The position numbers and the translations under genes are program-made. Positions 18,418 through 27,763 of a DNA stretch of 64,000 nt are shown piece after piece. The notes under the pieces were generated by a model. That model worked only from the letters and a program-made list of their open reading frames with translations. It was not told the origin of the DNA and ran no database searches. The first letter of the stretch is position 1. Each line of letters starts with the position of its first letter. The stretch is taken from NCBI RefSeq assembly GCF_000739895.2, contig NZ_BBJS01000017.1, positions 62,001 through 126,000 of the forward strand. Direction: 5' to 3'. Origin of the DNA: Sphingomonas paucimobilis NBRC 13935 (GTDB taxonomy: Bacteria > Pseudomonadota > Alphaproteobacteria > Sphingomonadales > Sphingomonadaceae).

Positions 18418-19170
18418 TCAGAAACCGAAGCGCACCCGCCCGACGATCCGATCGCCCGAATGGCTCGCATCCGCCAGCGGGTATGGGGCGGCCGCCCGCT
18501 CCGACACATCGGTGCCGACATAGTCGAGCCCCAGCGTGACCGGCCCGGCAACATGCTCCACGCCCAGCCGCCAGTCGGTATAGTCCCCGCCCGGCCGCAG
18601 CCGTGCGGCGCGAAAGGCGTCGTCGACCTTGCCCGACGAATGGCCGATCCCCGCCAGCAGGGTCCAGGGCGTGCCGGGCACGCCGGCCCGCGCACCTGCG
18701 TGGAGATAGAGATTGTCGCCACCGATCGCGTCCTGCGACGGTGCATAGTCCGCCCCCGCATCGACCTGCACCGGCCCCAGCGTATAGGCCGCCGACCCGC
18801 CCAGTTCGACATAATCGGCATGGAAGCCTGCGCCCTCAAAGAGATGGCCGGTCACCCGCCCGCGCAAGCTGACCGGACCGACCATGGTGCCAGCGCCTAT
18901 GCTCAGATCGCCGACCGCGCCAGCGCCGCCATGGCGGACCGACTCGCGCAGGGCGACGATCCGACCGCTCGCCTCCAGCACCCCGCTGGTGACGAAGATA
19001 TCGGCGGAGGGCGACACCTTGCCCTCACTCCAGCTCAGGCCGCGCCGATTCTCGTCGCTGTTCAGTTCGACCCCGATCGCGGGGCGGTCCTGCGCCAGGG
19101 CCGGCGCGGCCAGTGCCAAGGCGGCCGGCGACAGGCCGGCCACCAGGGCGGTACGCATGGTTACATTCAT
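18418..19170 (-). CDS. TorF-family putative porin, second copy
   Basis: A 250-residue protein with an Ala-rich signal peptide (ending APALA before QDRP) and a beta-barrel pattern terminating in VRFGF. It shares with the 8.5 kb porin the family order: an early SDENRRGLSWSE strand, GPVSLRGRVTG, a conserved GGDNLYLHAGARAGVPGTPW segment, then DWRLGVEH..LGLDYVGTDV. Substrate unknown. Its start overlaps the stop of the preceding small secreted protein (ATGA), so the two form an operon behind a 20-bp palindrome. Confidence 0.82.
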   Translation of the reverse strand: MNVTMRTALVAGLSPAALALAAPALAQDRPAIGVELNSDENRRGLSWSEGKVSPSADIFVTSGVLEASGRIVALRESVRHGGAGAVGDLSIGAGTMVGPVSLRGRVTGHLFEGAGFHADYVELGGSAAYTLGPVQVDAGADYAPSQDAIGGDNLYLHAGARAGVPGTPWTLLAGIGHSSGKVDDAFRAARLRPGGDYTDWRLGVEHVAGPVTLGLDYVGTDVSERAAAPYPLADASHSGDRIVGRVRFGF

Positions 19171-19613
19171 CCTTCGCGAGTCTCCGGGTGCAAGCGATCC
19201 ATTTCGGCGCGCAGCATCGGGTGATCCTCCTGCGCCACGGCCTGAAGATGGTCATGCAGCGCATCGCGGCGCTGCGCCACCTCCTGCGCGATCGCCTGGC
19301 GGTTGGTGCCGCACCATCCGGCGCGACTGCCCCGGATCACGCCGTCGCGCGCCGCGCTGCGGGTCAGCATCGTGCCGGCGGTCGCGCGCGCCTCGCGGTG
19401 GACGGTCATGTTCGCCGACCACATGCAGCGCAGCGTCGAGGGACGCCCGCCGGTGGCCACCGCGCCGATCTGCCTGTGAGTCACGCCGACATCGGCGCTG
19501 TAGCGGACCGCGACCGGCCCGGAATGATGATCCAGCTGCACCTGGTGCTCGATCGCTCCATCGGATGCGGCGGCGGCGCCGAGCACCAGCCCGGCGATCA
19601 ACAGCATGTTCAT
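19167..19613 (-). CDS. Small secreted hypothetical protein, partner of TorF-like porin
   Basis: A 148-residue protein with a short signal peptide (MNMLLIAGLVLGAAAAS). The mature part starts with probable beta-strands (IEHQVQLDHHSGPVAVRYSA), has two cysteines (LRCMW and GWCGT) that may pair, and ends in an amphipathic helical region (RQAIAQEVAQRRDALHDHLQ). No known family was recognised. The start MNMLLIAG has AAGGAG seven bases upstream, clearly better than the longer alternative. It is coupled to the porin gene and preceded by the perfect palindrome at 19691-19710. Confidence 0.72.
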   Translation of the reverse strand: MNMLLIAGLVLGAAAASDGAIEHQVQLDHHSGPVAVRYSADVGVTHRQIGAVATGGRPSTLRCMWSANMTVHREARATAGTMLTRSAARDGVIRGSRAGWCGTNRQAIAQEVAQRRDALHDHLQAVAQEDHPMLRAEMDRLHPETREG

Positions 19614-19690
19614 GTTCGTCTCCTTGGCGTGCCCCGACCCATGCTGGCCGGTGGCGTATCGACACCGTGCGGGGCCGATGGACAATCAAT

Positions 19691-19710
19691 ACATGACAGA
19701 TCTGTCATGT
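19691..19710. promoter_or_regulatory. Perfect 20-bp palindrome, probable operator of porin operon
   Basis: ACATGACAGATCTGTCATGT is its own reverse complement over all 20 bases. It lies 78 bases before the start of the small secreted protein and 40 bases from the methyltransferase stop, so it belongs to the promoter region of the minus-strand porin operon. The shape fits a dimeric helix-turn-helix regulator; no regulator gene is adjacent. It has no T tract and is too symmetrical for a terminator. Confidence 0.6.
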
Positions 19711-19749
19711 TCCAAGTCTGTCAGTGGGTTGGCGACGGAAAATGGCGGC

Positions 19750-20499
19750 TCAATTGGCCTTCATGCGGCAGGGCCGGATCGCACTCGGCTCGGGCCGGGG
19801 GCCGGTCGCGCGGAAGGTCGCCAGATAGCCGCCGGCCGATGGCATGCTTTCGATCGACACCTGGGTGAAGCCGACCGCCTCGAACTCGCATTTCAGCAGC
19901 GCCGGCGGCGTGCCGTGCGCGCGCGTCGGGCGATTGGCGTCGACCACCACGACCAGCCCGTCGGGCTTCAGCGCGGGATAGAGCCGCCAGAGAAATTCAT
20001 AGGGCTGACCGATCTCATGATACATATGTACCATCAGCACCCGGTCAAAGCTGTTGGGGGGTAGCTTGGGATCGGCGGCCTCGCCCAGCTTTACGCTGAC
20101 ATTGTCCAGCCGCTCGCGCGCGACGCGCTCGGCCAGCCGGTCGCGCCAGGCGGTGACGATGTCCTCGGCCAGCACGCGGCCTTCCTTGCCGACGCGTTGC
20201 GCCAGGCGGACGGTATAATAGCCCTCGCCCGCGCCGATATCGGCGACGGTCATGCCCGGCTTGATCTTCGCCCGGTTCATGACCTGATCCGCCTCGCGCA
20301 GCCGGTCGCGGGCATCCTCGCTCGACCAGCGCGACGAGACGACGTCCGCCACCGGGCGATCCGCCGCCGGAAAGGGGCCGGGCTTGTCGTCGTCCTGCTG
20401 GTTGATGAGCGGCTTGGAGCCGTCGCAGCCGGCCACGGCGCTTCCCAGCGCGGCGACAAGCGCCACCGCCAGGATCGATCCCGCCCCCTGGATACGCAT
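19750..20499 (-). CDS. Exported lipoprotein with SAM-methyltransferase fold
   Basis: A 249-residue protein combining a lipoprotein signal (MRIQGAGSILAVALVAALGS, then AVAGC with Cys25) with a class I methyltransferase domain (about 65-225). Motif I is VADIGAGEGYYTVRLA at 85-100, and later motifs include FDRVLMVHMYHEIG and PDGLVVVVDANRP. If exported it would lack cytosolic SAM, so the fold may have another role or the signal may not be used. The start at 20499 has GGAGG 12 bases upstream; an in-frame ATG at 20511 overlaps prfB but has its Shine-Dalgarno too close. It directly follows prfB. Confidence 0.8.
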   Translation of the reverse strand: MRIQGAGSILAVALVAALGSAVAGCDGSKPLINQQDDDKPGPFPAADRPVADVVSSRWSSEDARDRLREADQVMNRAKIKPGMTVADIGAGEGYYTVRLAQRVGKEGRVLAEDIVTAWRDRLAERVARERLDNVSVKLGEAADPKLPPNSFDRVLMVHMYHEIGQPYEFLWRLYPALKPDGLVVVVDANRPTRAHGTPPALLKCEFEAVGFTQVSIESMPSAGGYLATFRATGPRPEPSAIRPCRMKAN

Positions 20500-20500
20500 C

Positions 20501-21628
20501 TTAGTCGACATCCTCCACCGCGACCGCCTCGCCGGTCACGCGCTGCGATAGCGCCGCCGCCATGAAGGCGTCGAGATCGCCGTCCAGCACGTCACCCGGC
20601 GCGGTCGAGGTGACGCCGGTGCGCAGGTCCTTCACCAACTGATAGGGCTGGAGAACATAGGAGCGGATCTGGTGGCCCCAGCCGATATCGGTCTTGGTCG
20701 CGTTCTCCGCATTGGCCACCGCCTCGCGCTCGGCCAGTTCGCGCTCGTACAGGCGGGCACGAAGCTGGTTGTACGCCTCGGCCTTGTTCTTGTGCTGCGA
20801 CCGCTGATTCTGACACTGCACCACGATGCCGGTCGGCAGGTGGGTGATGCGCACCGCCGAGTCGGTGGTGTTGATGTGCTGACCACCCGCACCCGACGCA
20901 CGATAGGTGTCGATGCGCAGCTCGCTCTCGTTGATTTCGACCTCGATATTGTCGTCGATCACGGGATAGACCCACACGCTCGAAAAGCTGGTGTGGCGGC
21001 GCGCGGCGGAGTCATACGGGCTGATCCGCACCAGCCGGTGCACACCCGATTCGACCTTGGCATAGCCGTACGCGTTCTCGCCCTTGACCAGCAAAGTCGC
21101 CGACTTGATGCCCGCCTGTTCGCCCGCATGATAGTCGATCAACTCGACCTTCATGCCGCGGCGCTCGGCCCAGCGCGTGTACATGCGCTGGAGCATTCCG
21201 GCCCAGTCCTGGCTCTCGGTACCGCCCGCCCCGGCGTTGATTTCGATATAGCTGTCATTGGCGTCGGCCTCACCGGCCAGCAGCGCCTTGACCTTGTCGG
21301 CCTCGGCCCGCTTGGCGAGATCGCCCAGGCTGGTGACGGCCTCCTTCTCCAGCTCCTCGTCGCCCTCCATCTCGGCCAGCTCGATCAGCTCGACCGTGCC
21401 CGACAGTTCGTTCTCGATGGCGCGGGTGGCGGTGATCGCCTCGTCCAGACGGCGACGCTCGCGCATCACGGCCTGCGCCTGTTTGGGGTCGTTCCACAGG
21501 GCCTGATCCTCGACGCGCGCGTTCAGCTCGTCCAGGCGGCGCAGCGCGCGGTCCCAGTCGAGGAAGCGGCGCAGCAGCGCCAGCGCATCATTGATCGTGT
21601 CGACATGAGCCTGCGCTTCAGCGCGCAT
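20501..21628 (-). CDS. prfB: Peptide chain release factor 2
   Basis: A 375-residue release factor recognising UAA/UGA stop codons. The catalytic GGQ is at residues 248-250 ([14 protein letters not shown]). The stop-codon-reading tripeptide, SPF in E. coli, reads SPY here ([12 protein letters not shown]), a conservative change. The frame is continuous with no internal UGA near codon 26, so the programmed +1 frameshift that autoregulates E. coli prfB is absent. The start [16 protein letters not shown] fits the family better than a longer extension. Confidence 0.94.
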   Translation of the reverse strand: MRAEAQAHVDTINDALALLRRFLDWDRALRRLDELNARVEDQALWNDPKQAQAVMRERRRLDEAITATRAIENELSGTVELIELAEMEGDEELEKEAVTSLGDLAKRAEADKVKALLAGEADANDSYIEINAGAGGTESQDWAGMLQRMYTRWAERRGMKVELIDYHAGEQAGIKSATLLVKGENAYGYAKVESGVHRLVRISPYDSAARRHTSFSSVWVYPVIDDNIEVEINESELRIDTYRASGAGGQHINTTDSAVRITHLPTGIVVQCQNQRSQHKNKAEAYNQLRARLYERELAEREAVANAENATKTDIGWGHQIRSYVLQPYQLVKDLRTGVTSTAPGDVLDGDLDAFMAAALSQRVTGEAVAVEDVD

Positions 21629-21692
21629 GAATATTCTCCGAATCGGTCGTGCGTCCGCCAAACGGGCGGAAAAACGTCATATGGGAAGCGGG

Positions 21693-24191
21693 CTAGTAGA
21701 TTCCGCCTTCCCTTTGCAAGAAATCGCTATCGCGCGGCGGAGCCGGGGTGGCCGGCCCGGTCGGCGCGGGCGCGGACTGGGTCGTCGCCTCGGCCGCCCG
21801 GCGCGCGCGACGCCGCGGTTCGCTTTCGGGCTTGAACGCTTCCCAGATCACGGCGGGCTTGGGATCGTTGCCGGTCGGGAAGGTGCCATAGACCGGCCGC
21901 CCGCTCGCCCGGTCGATCCGCACCATGCGGATGCCCGGCGCCGCGCGGAAGGGCAGCTTCTCCAGCCCCTCATAGGCCTTCACCGCGAACTGGTGGAAGA
22001 TCGGCACCGCGATCGTCCCGCCCTGCGCATAGCCGCCCAGCGAACGCGGATGGTCATAGCCGATATAGAGGCCGCCGACGAATTGCGGCGTGCCGCCGAC
22101 GAACCACACATCGGTCGGGCCGTTATTGGTGCCGGTCTTGCCGAACATCGGCCGGTCGAGATCGCGCAAGCCCGTGGCGGTGCCGCGCTGGATCACGCCC
22201 TCGGTGATGTGCACCATCTGATAGGCGGTCATCGCGTCGAGCACTTGGCGCTGATGCGTGACGGGGCGCGGCATCGGCTTGCCGTCATAATCGGCCATGT
22301 TGCACCGGTCGCAGGCGCGCCAATTCTCCGGCCAGATCACCTTGCCATGCCGGTCCTGCACGAAGTCGATCAGCGAGGGATCGCCACCGCGCCCGTTATT
22401 GGCCAGGATCGCATAGGCGTTGACCATCTGCGACACCGTCGTCTCGCCCGCGCCCAGCGCATAGGCCAGATAGGGCGGGAAATCGCCGATCCCCATCTGC
22501 TTGATCATCGCGACGACGTTCTTCATGCCGACGGTGGAGGCCGTCCGCACCGTCATCAGGTTGCGCGACTGCTCGATGCCCCAGCGCATGGTGTGCGGGC
22601 CCGCGCCGGCCGAGTTGCCGAAGTTGCGGAAGCATTTGGTACCCAGCCCAGCCCCCTGATCGACGCAGAAGGGCCCGTCGACGATGATCGAGGCGGGCGT
22701 CATGCCATGGTCGAGCGCGGCGGAATAAACGATCGGCTTGATCGTCGAACCCGGCTGGCGCTCGGCCTGGGTGGCGCGGTTGAACGCCTGCAGCCGCGCG
22801 TCGAACCCGCCCTGCATCGCCAGTACGCGGCCGCTCGCCGGTTCCTCGACCACGAAGCCGCCCGAGATGCGCGGGACGGAGCGCAGGCCGAAGTCGCTGC
22901 CCTGCGGCGCCACCGCGATGATGTCGCCGACCTTCAGCGCGCTGAACGCGGTCGCCGCCGTGCCCCGACGCGGCATCTGCGCCGCCGAACGCGGCAGCGT
23001 ACCGGTGCGGCCATTGGCAAAACCGATCGTCGCTTCGCCCGTGTCCTTGGCGGTCACGATGGCGGCACGCCAGTCGCGATAGTCCAGCCCGATATTGGTA
23101 TTGAGCAGCGCCTGCTGCCAATTGTCCCCGTCGAGATCGACATGGCGGATCGGCCCGGACCAGCCCCGCCCGCCCTCGAACCGGACGAGACCATCACGTA
23201 GGGCTTCGGTCGCCAGATCCTGCAGGCGCTTGTCATAAGAGGTGCGCACCCACAGACCGCCCTCATAGACGCTGTGCGGCCCGCTCTGCGCATTCTCGCC
23301 GAACTGCTTGATCAGCTGGCGGCGGACCTCCTCGACGAAATAGCCGCCGACCTGCGCATATTTGGGCGTGCGGCGCAGCACAGTGCCCAGCGGTTCGGCC
23401 ATCGCCGCATCATATTGCGCGCGGGTGATGAAGTTGTTGCTGAGCATCTCGCGCAGCACATAGGCGCGGCGCTCCAGTGCGCGGTCGGGATGGCGGATGG
23501 GGTCGTAATTGGACGGCCCCTTGGGCAGCACCGCCAGATAGGCCATCTGCCCGAGCGTCAGCTCGTTCAATTCCTTGTCGAAATAGGCATGCGCCGCCGC
23601 CTCGACGCCGAACGCGTTCCGGCCCAGTGCGATCTGGTTGAGATAGAGCTCCAGGATCTGCGGCTTGGTCAGCGTCGCCTCGATCTTATAGGCGAGGATC
23701 GCCTCCCGGATCTTGCGGGTCGGCGAGTAAGCGTTGCCGATCAGCAGGTTCTTGGCGACCTGCTGGGTGATGGTCGAACCGCCGCGCGCGCGCCGGCCGC
23801 TCCCCATTTTCTTGGCATAGTCGAGCACCGCGCCCGCCAGACCCGGATAATCGACGCCGCCATGCTCGAAGAAACTCTTGTCCTCGGCGGCGAGGAAGGC
23901 GCGGACGAGCAGCGGCGGATATTCGTTGTACGACAGCTCGACGCGACGTTCGCGGGCATAGGACTGGATGGGCGTGCCATCGATGCCACGGACATGCGTG
24001 GGCAGCGGCGGCTCATAAGCCTTGAGCGCATCGACCGAGGGCAGGTCGCGCATGAAGACCAGCCAGAACACCCCCGCCCCGATCGCGGCCAGCAGCGCAA
24101 GCGCCGCCAGCGCCTTCACCCACCAACGGCTCCACAGGCGCCGGCGCGGGGTTTCGGGGGAATCGGACGGGTGGGAGGGATCAACGGCCAT
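21693..24191 (-). CDS. mrcA: Penicillin-binding protein 1A (bifunctional transglycosylase/transpeptidase)
   Basis: An 832-residue inner-membrane peptidoglycan synthase. It has a cytoplasmic start, one transmembrane helix (about 27-47), a GT51 transglycosylase with catalytic Glu103 (AAEDKSFFEHGG) and GGSTITQQ (137-144), and a transpeptidase domain with Ser482 (GSTIKP), SRN and KTGT motifs. The C-terminus is Ala/Pro/Thr-rich. It is followed closely by prfB on the same strand. Confidence 0.95.
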   Translation of the reverse strand: MAVDPSHPSDSPETPRRRLWSRWWVKALAALALLAAIGAGVFWLVFMRDLPSVDALKAYEPPLPTHVRGIDGTPIQSYARERRVELSYNEYPPLLVRAFLAAEDKSFFEHGGVDYPGLAGAVLDYAKKMGSGRRARGGSTITQQVAKNLLIGNAYSPTRKIREAILAYKIEATLTKPQILELYLNQIALGRNAFGVEAAAHAYFDKELNELTLGQMAYLAVLPKGPSNYDPIRHPDRALERRAYVLREMLSNNFITRAQYDAAMAEPLGTVLRRTPKYAQVGGYFVEEVRRQLIKQFGENAQSGPHSVYEGGLWVRTSYDKRLQDLATEALRDGLVRFEGGRGWSGPIRHVDLDGDNWQQALLNTNIGLDYRDWRAAIVTAKDTGEATIGFANGRTGTLPRSAAQMPRRGTAATAFSALKVGDIIAVAPQGSDFGLRSVPRISGGFVVEEPASGRVLAMQGGFDARLQAFNRATQAERQPGSTIKPIVYSAALDHGMTPASIIVDGPFCVDQGAGLGTKCFRNFGNSAGAGPHTMRWGIEQSRNLMTVRTASTVGMKNVVAMIKQMGIGDFPPYLAYALGAGETTVSQMVNAYAILANNGRGGDPSLIDFVQDRHGKVIWPENWRACDRCNMADYDGKPMPRPVTHQRQVLDAMTAYQMVHITEGVIQRGTATGLRDLDRPMFGKTGTNNGPTDVWFVGGTPQFVGGLYIGYDHPRSLGGYAQGGTIAVPIFHQFAVKAYEGLEKLPFRAAPGIRMVRIDRASGRPVYGTFPTGNDPKPAVIWEAFKPESEPRRRARRAAEATTQSAPAPTGPATPAPPRDSDFLQREGGIY

Positions 24192-24268
24192 GGCTTTGCG
24201 CCGGCCCGTGTAGCAGGTTCGCCCGAGCTTGCCACCCGCCTTGCCACTCCCTTGCCGTCACTTGGGGC

Positions 24269-25222
24269 TCAGGGCGCGTGCGGTTCGTCGCGCCGATCGT
24301 CCTTGGGGTCGAAGCGCGCACCGACATGCGTCTGCCCTCGCGCCGCCGCCAGCCGCTCCTGCCGATGCCGCTCGGCATAGGCGGCCAGCCGTTCCGCATC
24401 ACGCGTGCCGTGGCAGGCGGGGCAACTCACGCCCTCGACATAGAGCGACGAGGTGCGATCCTCGGGGCTGACCGGCATCCGGCAACCATGGCACAGTGCA
24501 TGACTGCCCTGCTCCAGCCCATGGCCGACCGCCACGCGCGCATCGAAGACGAAGCATTCGCCCTGCCAGCGGCTTTCCTCGGCCGGCATCGTCTCCAAAT
24601 ATTTCAGGATACCGCCGTCGAGGTGGAAGACATCCTCCACGCCCTCGGCCTTCAGGAAGGCGGTCGCCTTTTCGCAGCGTATGCCCCCGGTGCAGAACAT
24701 CGCCACCTGGGTCTTGCCGGCGAGCAGTTCGTCGCGGTTGGCGCGAAACCAGTCGGGAAAGTCGCGGAAGCTCTTGGTCTTCGGATCGACCGCGCCGTCG
24801 AAACTACCGATCGCGACCTCATAATCGTTGCGCGTGTCAATCACGACGGTCTTCGGGTCGGCGATCAGCGCATTCCACGCCGCGCCCGCGACATAGGTGC
24901 CGACCTCACGGGTGGGATCGATGCCGTCGACGCCCATCGACACGATCTCGCGCTTCAACCGCACCTTCATCCGGTGGAAGGGCATCGTCTCGGCGGTCGA
25001 GTCCTTATAGTCGAGCTCGGCGCAACCGGGCAGCGTGCGGATATGGTCGAGCACCGCCTCGATCCCGTCCTGCGTGCCGGCGATGGTGCCGTTAATGCCT
25101 TCGTTCGCGAGGAGCAGCGTACCACGAATGCCATGGGCCTCCGCCACGGCGAGCAGAGGTTCACGCAGCGCGGCGGGGTCGGGGAAGGTGGCGAAACGGT
25201 AAAGGGCACAGACGCGGATCAT
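24269..25222 (-). CDS. trhO: tRNA uridine(34) hydroxylase, rhodanese-type
   Basis: A 317-residue TrhO/YceA-family protein, which makes 5-hydroxyuridine at tRNA wobble position 34. Layout: N-terminal acylphosphatase-like domain ([17 protein letters not shown], 34-50), rhodanese domain with Cys177 in [11 protein letters not shown] (second Cys183), and a C-terminal CxxC-type zinc-like region ([13 protein letters not shown]). Length and motifs match the family. Upstream lies a 486-base non-coding stretch. Confidence 0.94.
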   Translation of the reverse strand: MIRVCALYRFATFPDPAALREPLLAVAEAHGIRGTLLLANEGINGTIAGTQDGIEAVLDHIRTLPGCAELDYKDSTAETMPFHRMKVRLKREIVSMGVDGIDPTREVGTYVAGAAWNALIADPKTVVIDTRNDYEVAIGSFDGAVDPKTKSFRDFPDWFRANRDELLAGKTQVAMFCTGGIRCEKATAFLKAEGVEDVFHLDGGILKYLETMPAEESRWQGECFVFDARVAVGHGLEQGSHALCHGCRMPVSPEDRTSSLYVEGVSCPACHGTRDAERLAAYAERHRQERLAAARGQTHVGARFDPKDDRRDEPHAP

Positions 25223-25708
25223 GGCCGCGCCTTTACGCCTATCCGCTGGTTACAGCCAGATGGGCAGCCTCGCCAGTGTTGTCATAGGGGAATCACGGTC
25301 GCCGCCTTGCAGCCCTCTTACACAACTCAGTCGGCCATCGGCGACGCCTGGGCGTGCGGCATCGGCGATTGCCCTTTCCGGCTTCCGAGCATTTGCCTCC
25401 CGATGACCACAGATACGAGCCGACTCGCACAGGGCAACGGACAACGCTCGATCCCACCTCTAGGCTCTGCGCTGAGCGCGCTTTTTACCGAGTATTTTCA
25501 AGTACAATCCAATGCCAAGCTAGATAGGTCAATTATAAGAAACCCCTCCATTAATGCCCTCACCAAGTTGCGATTAATTTTCATGTTCAAAACTTCCTTT
25601 GTCCGCTTCTGATAGATGATTCCGCATAACCAATGTCTAGACATATTGCCTGGATATACTTATCGAATAGACATCTTCATTCGACAATATGGCTACTTAT
25701 ACCGAAAT
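25223..25708. other. Intergenic region with AT-rich half, 486 bp
   Basis: Divergent space between trhO and the VIT-family gene. From about 25480 to 25708 the GC content falls sharply below the surroundings. No convincing gene was found here: short frames exist but lack a ribosome-binding site or a protein-like pattern. A perfect 12-bp palindrome lies at 25633-25644. The drop may mark a promoter/regulatory region or a remnant of acquired DNA. Confidence 0.5.
25633..25644. promoter_or_regulatory. 12-bp palindrome upstream of VIT-family gene
   Basis: ATGTCTAGACAT is self-complementary and sits 65 bases before the VIT start in an AT-rich stretch. A further TAGACAT occurs about 30 bases downstream. 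It is a candidate operator, plausibly metal-responsive given the downstream transporter; it does not clearly match a Fur, Irr or MntR consensus. Confidence 0.35.
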
Positions 25709-26416
25709 ATGACTGAGGATAATTGCCACACCATCGGCGAACACCATCTGGTGCATAGGACCGGATGGCTACGGGCCGCCGTACTGGGCGCGAATGACGG
25801 CATCATCTCCGTCTCCAGCCTGATCGTGGGCGTCGCAGCCGCTCCCGGCGCGACGGCGGGCACCGTCCTGTTGGCAGGCGTAGCGGCGCTGGTCGGAGGG
25901 GCACTCTCGATGGCGGCGGGGGAATATGTCTCGGTCAGTTCGCAGGCCGATACCGAACGCGCCGACCTGCTGCGCGAGGCGGCCGAACTGGATCGCGCGC
26001 CGCTCGCCGAAACGCGTGAACTGGCCGCCATCTATGAGATGCGCGGGGTCGAGCCCATCCTGGCCTATCGCGTGGCGGAACAGATGATGGCGCATGACGC
26101 GCTTGGGGCGCACCGTCGCGACGAACTCGGCATGGCCGACGAAGGCGGCGCGAACCCACTCCAAGCGGCGATGTTTTCTGCGGGCGCGTTCAGCGCCGGG
26201 GCCATATTGCCCGTTCTGGCCGCACTCGCCCCGCGCGGGGTTGTCCTCTATGCGGTGCCCGCGACCGCTCTCATGCTGCTGGCGTTACTCGGCGCCCTGG
26301 GCGCGCGAGCCGGCGGGGCACCGGTCGCTCGCGGGATGCTGCGGGTGGTCATACTGGGGGCGTTGGCGATGGGAATCACGGCGCTGATCGGAACGCTGAC
26401 CGGTACCGTGATCTGA
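25709..26416 (+). CDS. VIT1/CCC1-family iron/manganese transporter
   Basis: A 235-residue membrane protein of the VIT/CCC1 family, whose known members export or sequester Fe2+ or Mn2+. The first helix carries the signature AAVLGANDGIISVSSLIVG, and the second has GGALSMAAGEYVSVSSQ. A charged cytoplasmic metal-binding region follows (about 90-150, rich in Glu), then three hydrophobic helices (about 153-175, 180-200 and 212-232). The start MTEDNCHTIGEHH is a conservative choice; the longer extension reads through the AT-rich leader. Confidence 0.9.
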   Translation: MTEDNCHTIGEHHLVHRTGWLRAAVLGANDGIISVSSLIVGVAAAPGATAGTVLLAGVAALVGGALSMAAGEYVSVSSQADTERADLLREAAELDRAPLAETRELAAIYEMRGVEPILAYRVAEQMMAHDALGAHRRDELGMADEGGANPLQAAMFSAGAFSAGAILPVLAALAPRGVVLYAVPATALMLLALLGALGARAGGAPVARGMLRVVILGALAMGITALIGTLTGTVI

Positions 26417-26503
26417 GCGCGATGTGCATTGGGCGAGTGGGCAGGCCTACACCCCCCCCAATGGCGGCAGCCAAAAATGGGAAAGATGGCGTAGCCTCCC
26501 TCC

Positions 26504-27763
26504 TTATCGCGACGCCATCCGCCGCGCGAAATGCACCTCGACCGCCTGTAGCACCGCCTGCGCGATCCGTTTCTGTCCGTCCTTGCTGTCGAGGAAGGCC
26601 GCGTCCTGCATGTTGGAGATATAGCCCGTCTCGAACAGGATCGACGGCATGTCGGGCGCCTTGAGCACCATCAGCGAGGCCATGCGGTGGAAGCTGGGCT
26701 TGACCGGGATCAGCGGCTGCGCCTCGCGGCCCAGTAGCCGCGCGAAGCTGGCCGAGGCGTTCATCGTCTCGCGCTGGGCCAGGTCGATCAGGATCGAGGA
26801 AACGTCGCTGTTACCGCCCAGATCGACGCCCGCGATCACATCGGCCTTGTTCTCCCGGGCGGCGAGGCGCGCGGCTTCCTTGTCGGAGGCGACGTCGGAC
26901 AGGGTATAGGCGGTGGCCCCGCGAGCCTCGCCCGCACCGGCGCTGTCGCAATGGATCGAGATGAACAGGTCGGCATGCAGCCGCCGCGCGATATTATAGC
27001 GCTCGCGGTGCAGGATATAGCGGTCGTCCTCGCGGGTCAGCGCCGCGCGCACCCGGCCGCTGGCGACCAGCGTGTCGCGGATCGCCTTGGCGATGGCCAG
27101 TGTCACGTCCTTTTCGCGCAAGCCCGTCTGCGGGTTGATCGCGCCGGGATCGACCCCGCCATGGCCCGCATCGATCACGACCAGCGGGCGATTGTCAGCG
27201 CCCTGCACGCGCGGAAGCGGCAGCGTGCGCGCCGCCGAGGGCACGGGCACCGACAGAGTGTAGCTGGGCTTGCGCCCCGGAAAATGAAACGGAAAGAAAT
27301 CGAGTGCGCCGACGAAGCTCGCCTGCGTATAGCCGCGGCGCAGCGGCTTGAGCGTCAGCGACAATTGCCGCCCGTCACTGTCGAACCCGCCGTCGAAGAT
27401 CATGGCATCTTCCGCCAGTTCGAAGCGCAGGCGGGTGACGTCGGGCTTGACCACGCTCTGGGTCAAAGTGCGCACCACCCCCTGGTCGATCGGCATGGGC
27501 CCGCGTCCACCGGCCCCGCCGCCGGGCGAGGCGCCGACCACGTCGATCGCGATTCGCCGTGGCTCGTTCAACATGACGCTGCGCGCGCGTTTCACCGGCG
27601 AATCGAACCGGATGATCACTTGCGCACCGCGCACCACCACCTTCTGCACCTTGGCGGCGAAGGCGCTGACGGGGGCGAACACCCCCAGCAGGAATGTGAG
27701 CAGCATGAACACGGCCCGGCTGTCATGCCGCGCCCAGCGACTGCTGGTCCAGCGAAAAGCCAT
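26504..27763 (-). CDS. amiC: N-acetylmuramoyl-L-alanine amidase with AMIN domain
   Basis: A 419-residue periplasmic cell-wall hydrolase that splits septal peptidoglycan at cell division. It has a long N-terminal signal (hydrophobic core AVFMLLTFLLGVFAPVSAF), an AMIN domain (about 40-170) for targeting, and an Amidase_3 catalytic domain (about 200-415) with zinc-ligand motifs VVIDAGHGGVDPGA, a glutamate in GLREKD, and SIHCDS. The start MAFRWTSSRW has AAGGGG upstream. It is divergent from RNase E with a 488-base gap. Confidence 0.9.
   Translation of the reverse strand: MAFRWTSSRWARHDSRAVFMLLTFLLGVFAPVSAFAAKVQKVVVRGAQVIIRFDSPVKRARSVMLNEPRRIAIDVVGASPGGGAGGRGPMPIDQGVVRTLTQSVVKPDVTRLRFELAEDAMIFDGGFDSDGRQLSLTLKPLRRGYTQASFVGALDFFPFHFPGRKPSYTLSVPVPSAARTLPLPRVQGADNRPLVVIDAGHGGVDPGAINPQTGLREKDVTLAIAKAIRDTLVASGRVRAALTREDDRYILHRERYNIARRLHADLFISIHCDSAGAGEARGATAYTLSDVASDKEAARLAARENKADVIAGVDLGGNSDVSSILIDLAQRETMNASASFARLLGREAQPLIPVKPSFHRMASLMVLKAPDMPSILFETGYISNMQDAAFLDSKDGQKRIAQAVLQAVEVHFARRMASR

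Noticed and set aside
20501..21628. Programmed +1 frameshift in prfB
   Set aside because: The reading frame is continuous and lacks an early UGA.
25223..25708. Possible small genes in the trhO/VIT intergenic region
   Set aside because: Several short frames exist but none has a credible Shine-Dalgarno, codon bias or recognisable protein; the region was reported as non-coding.
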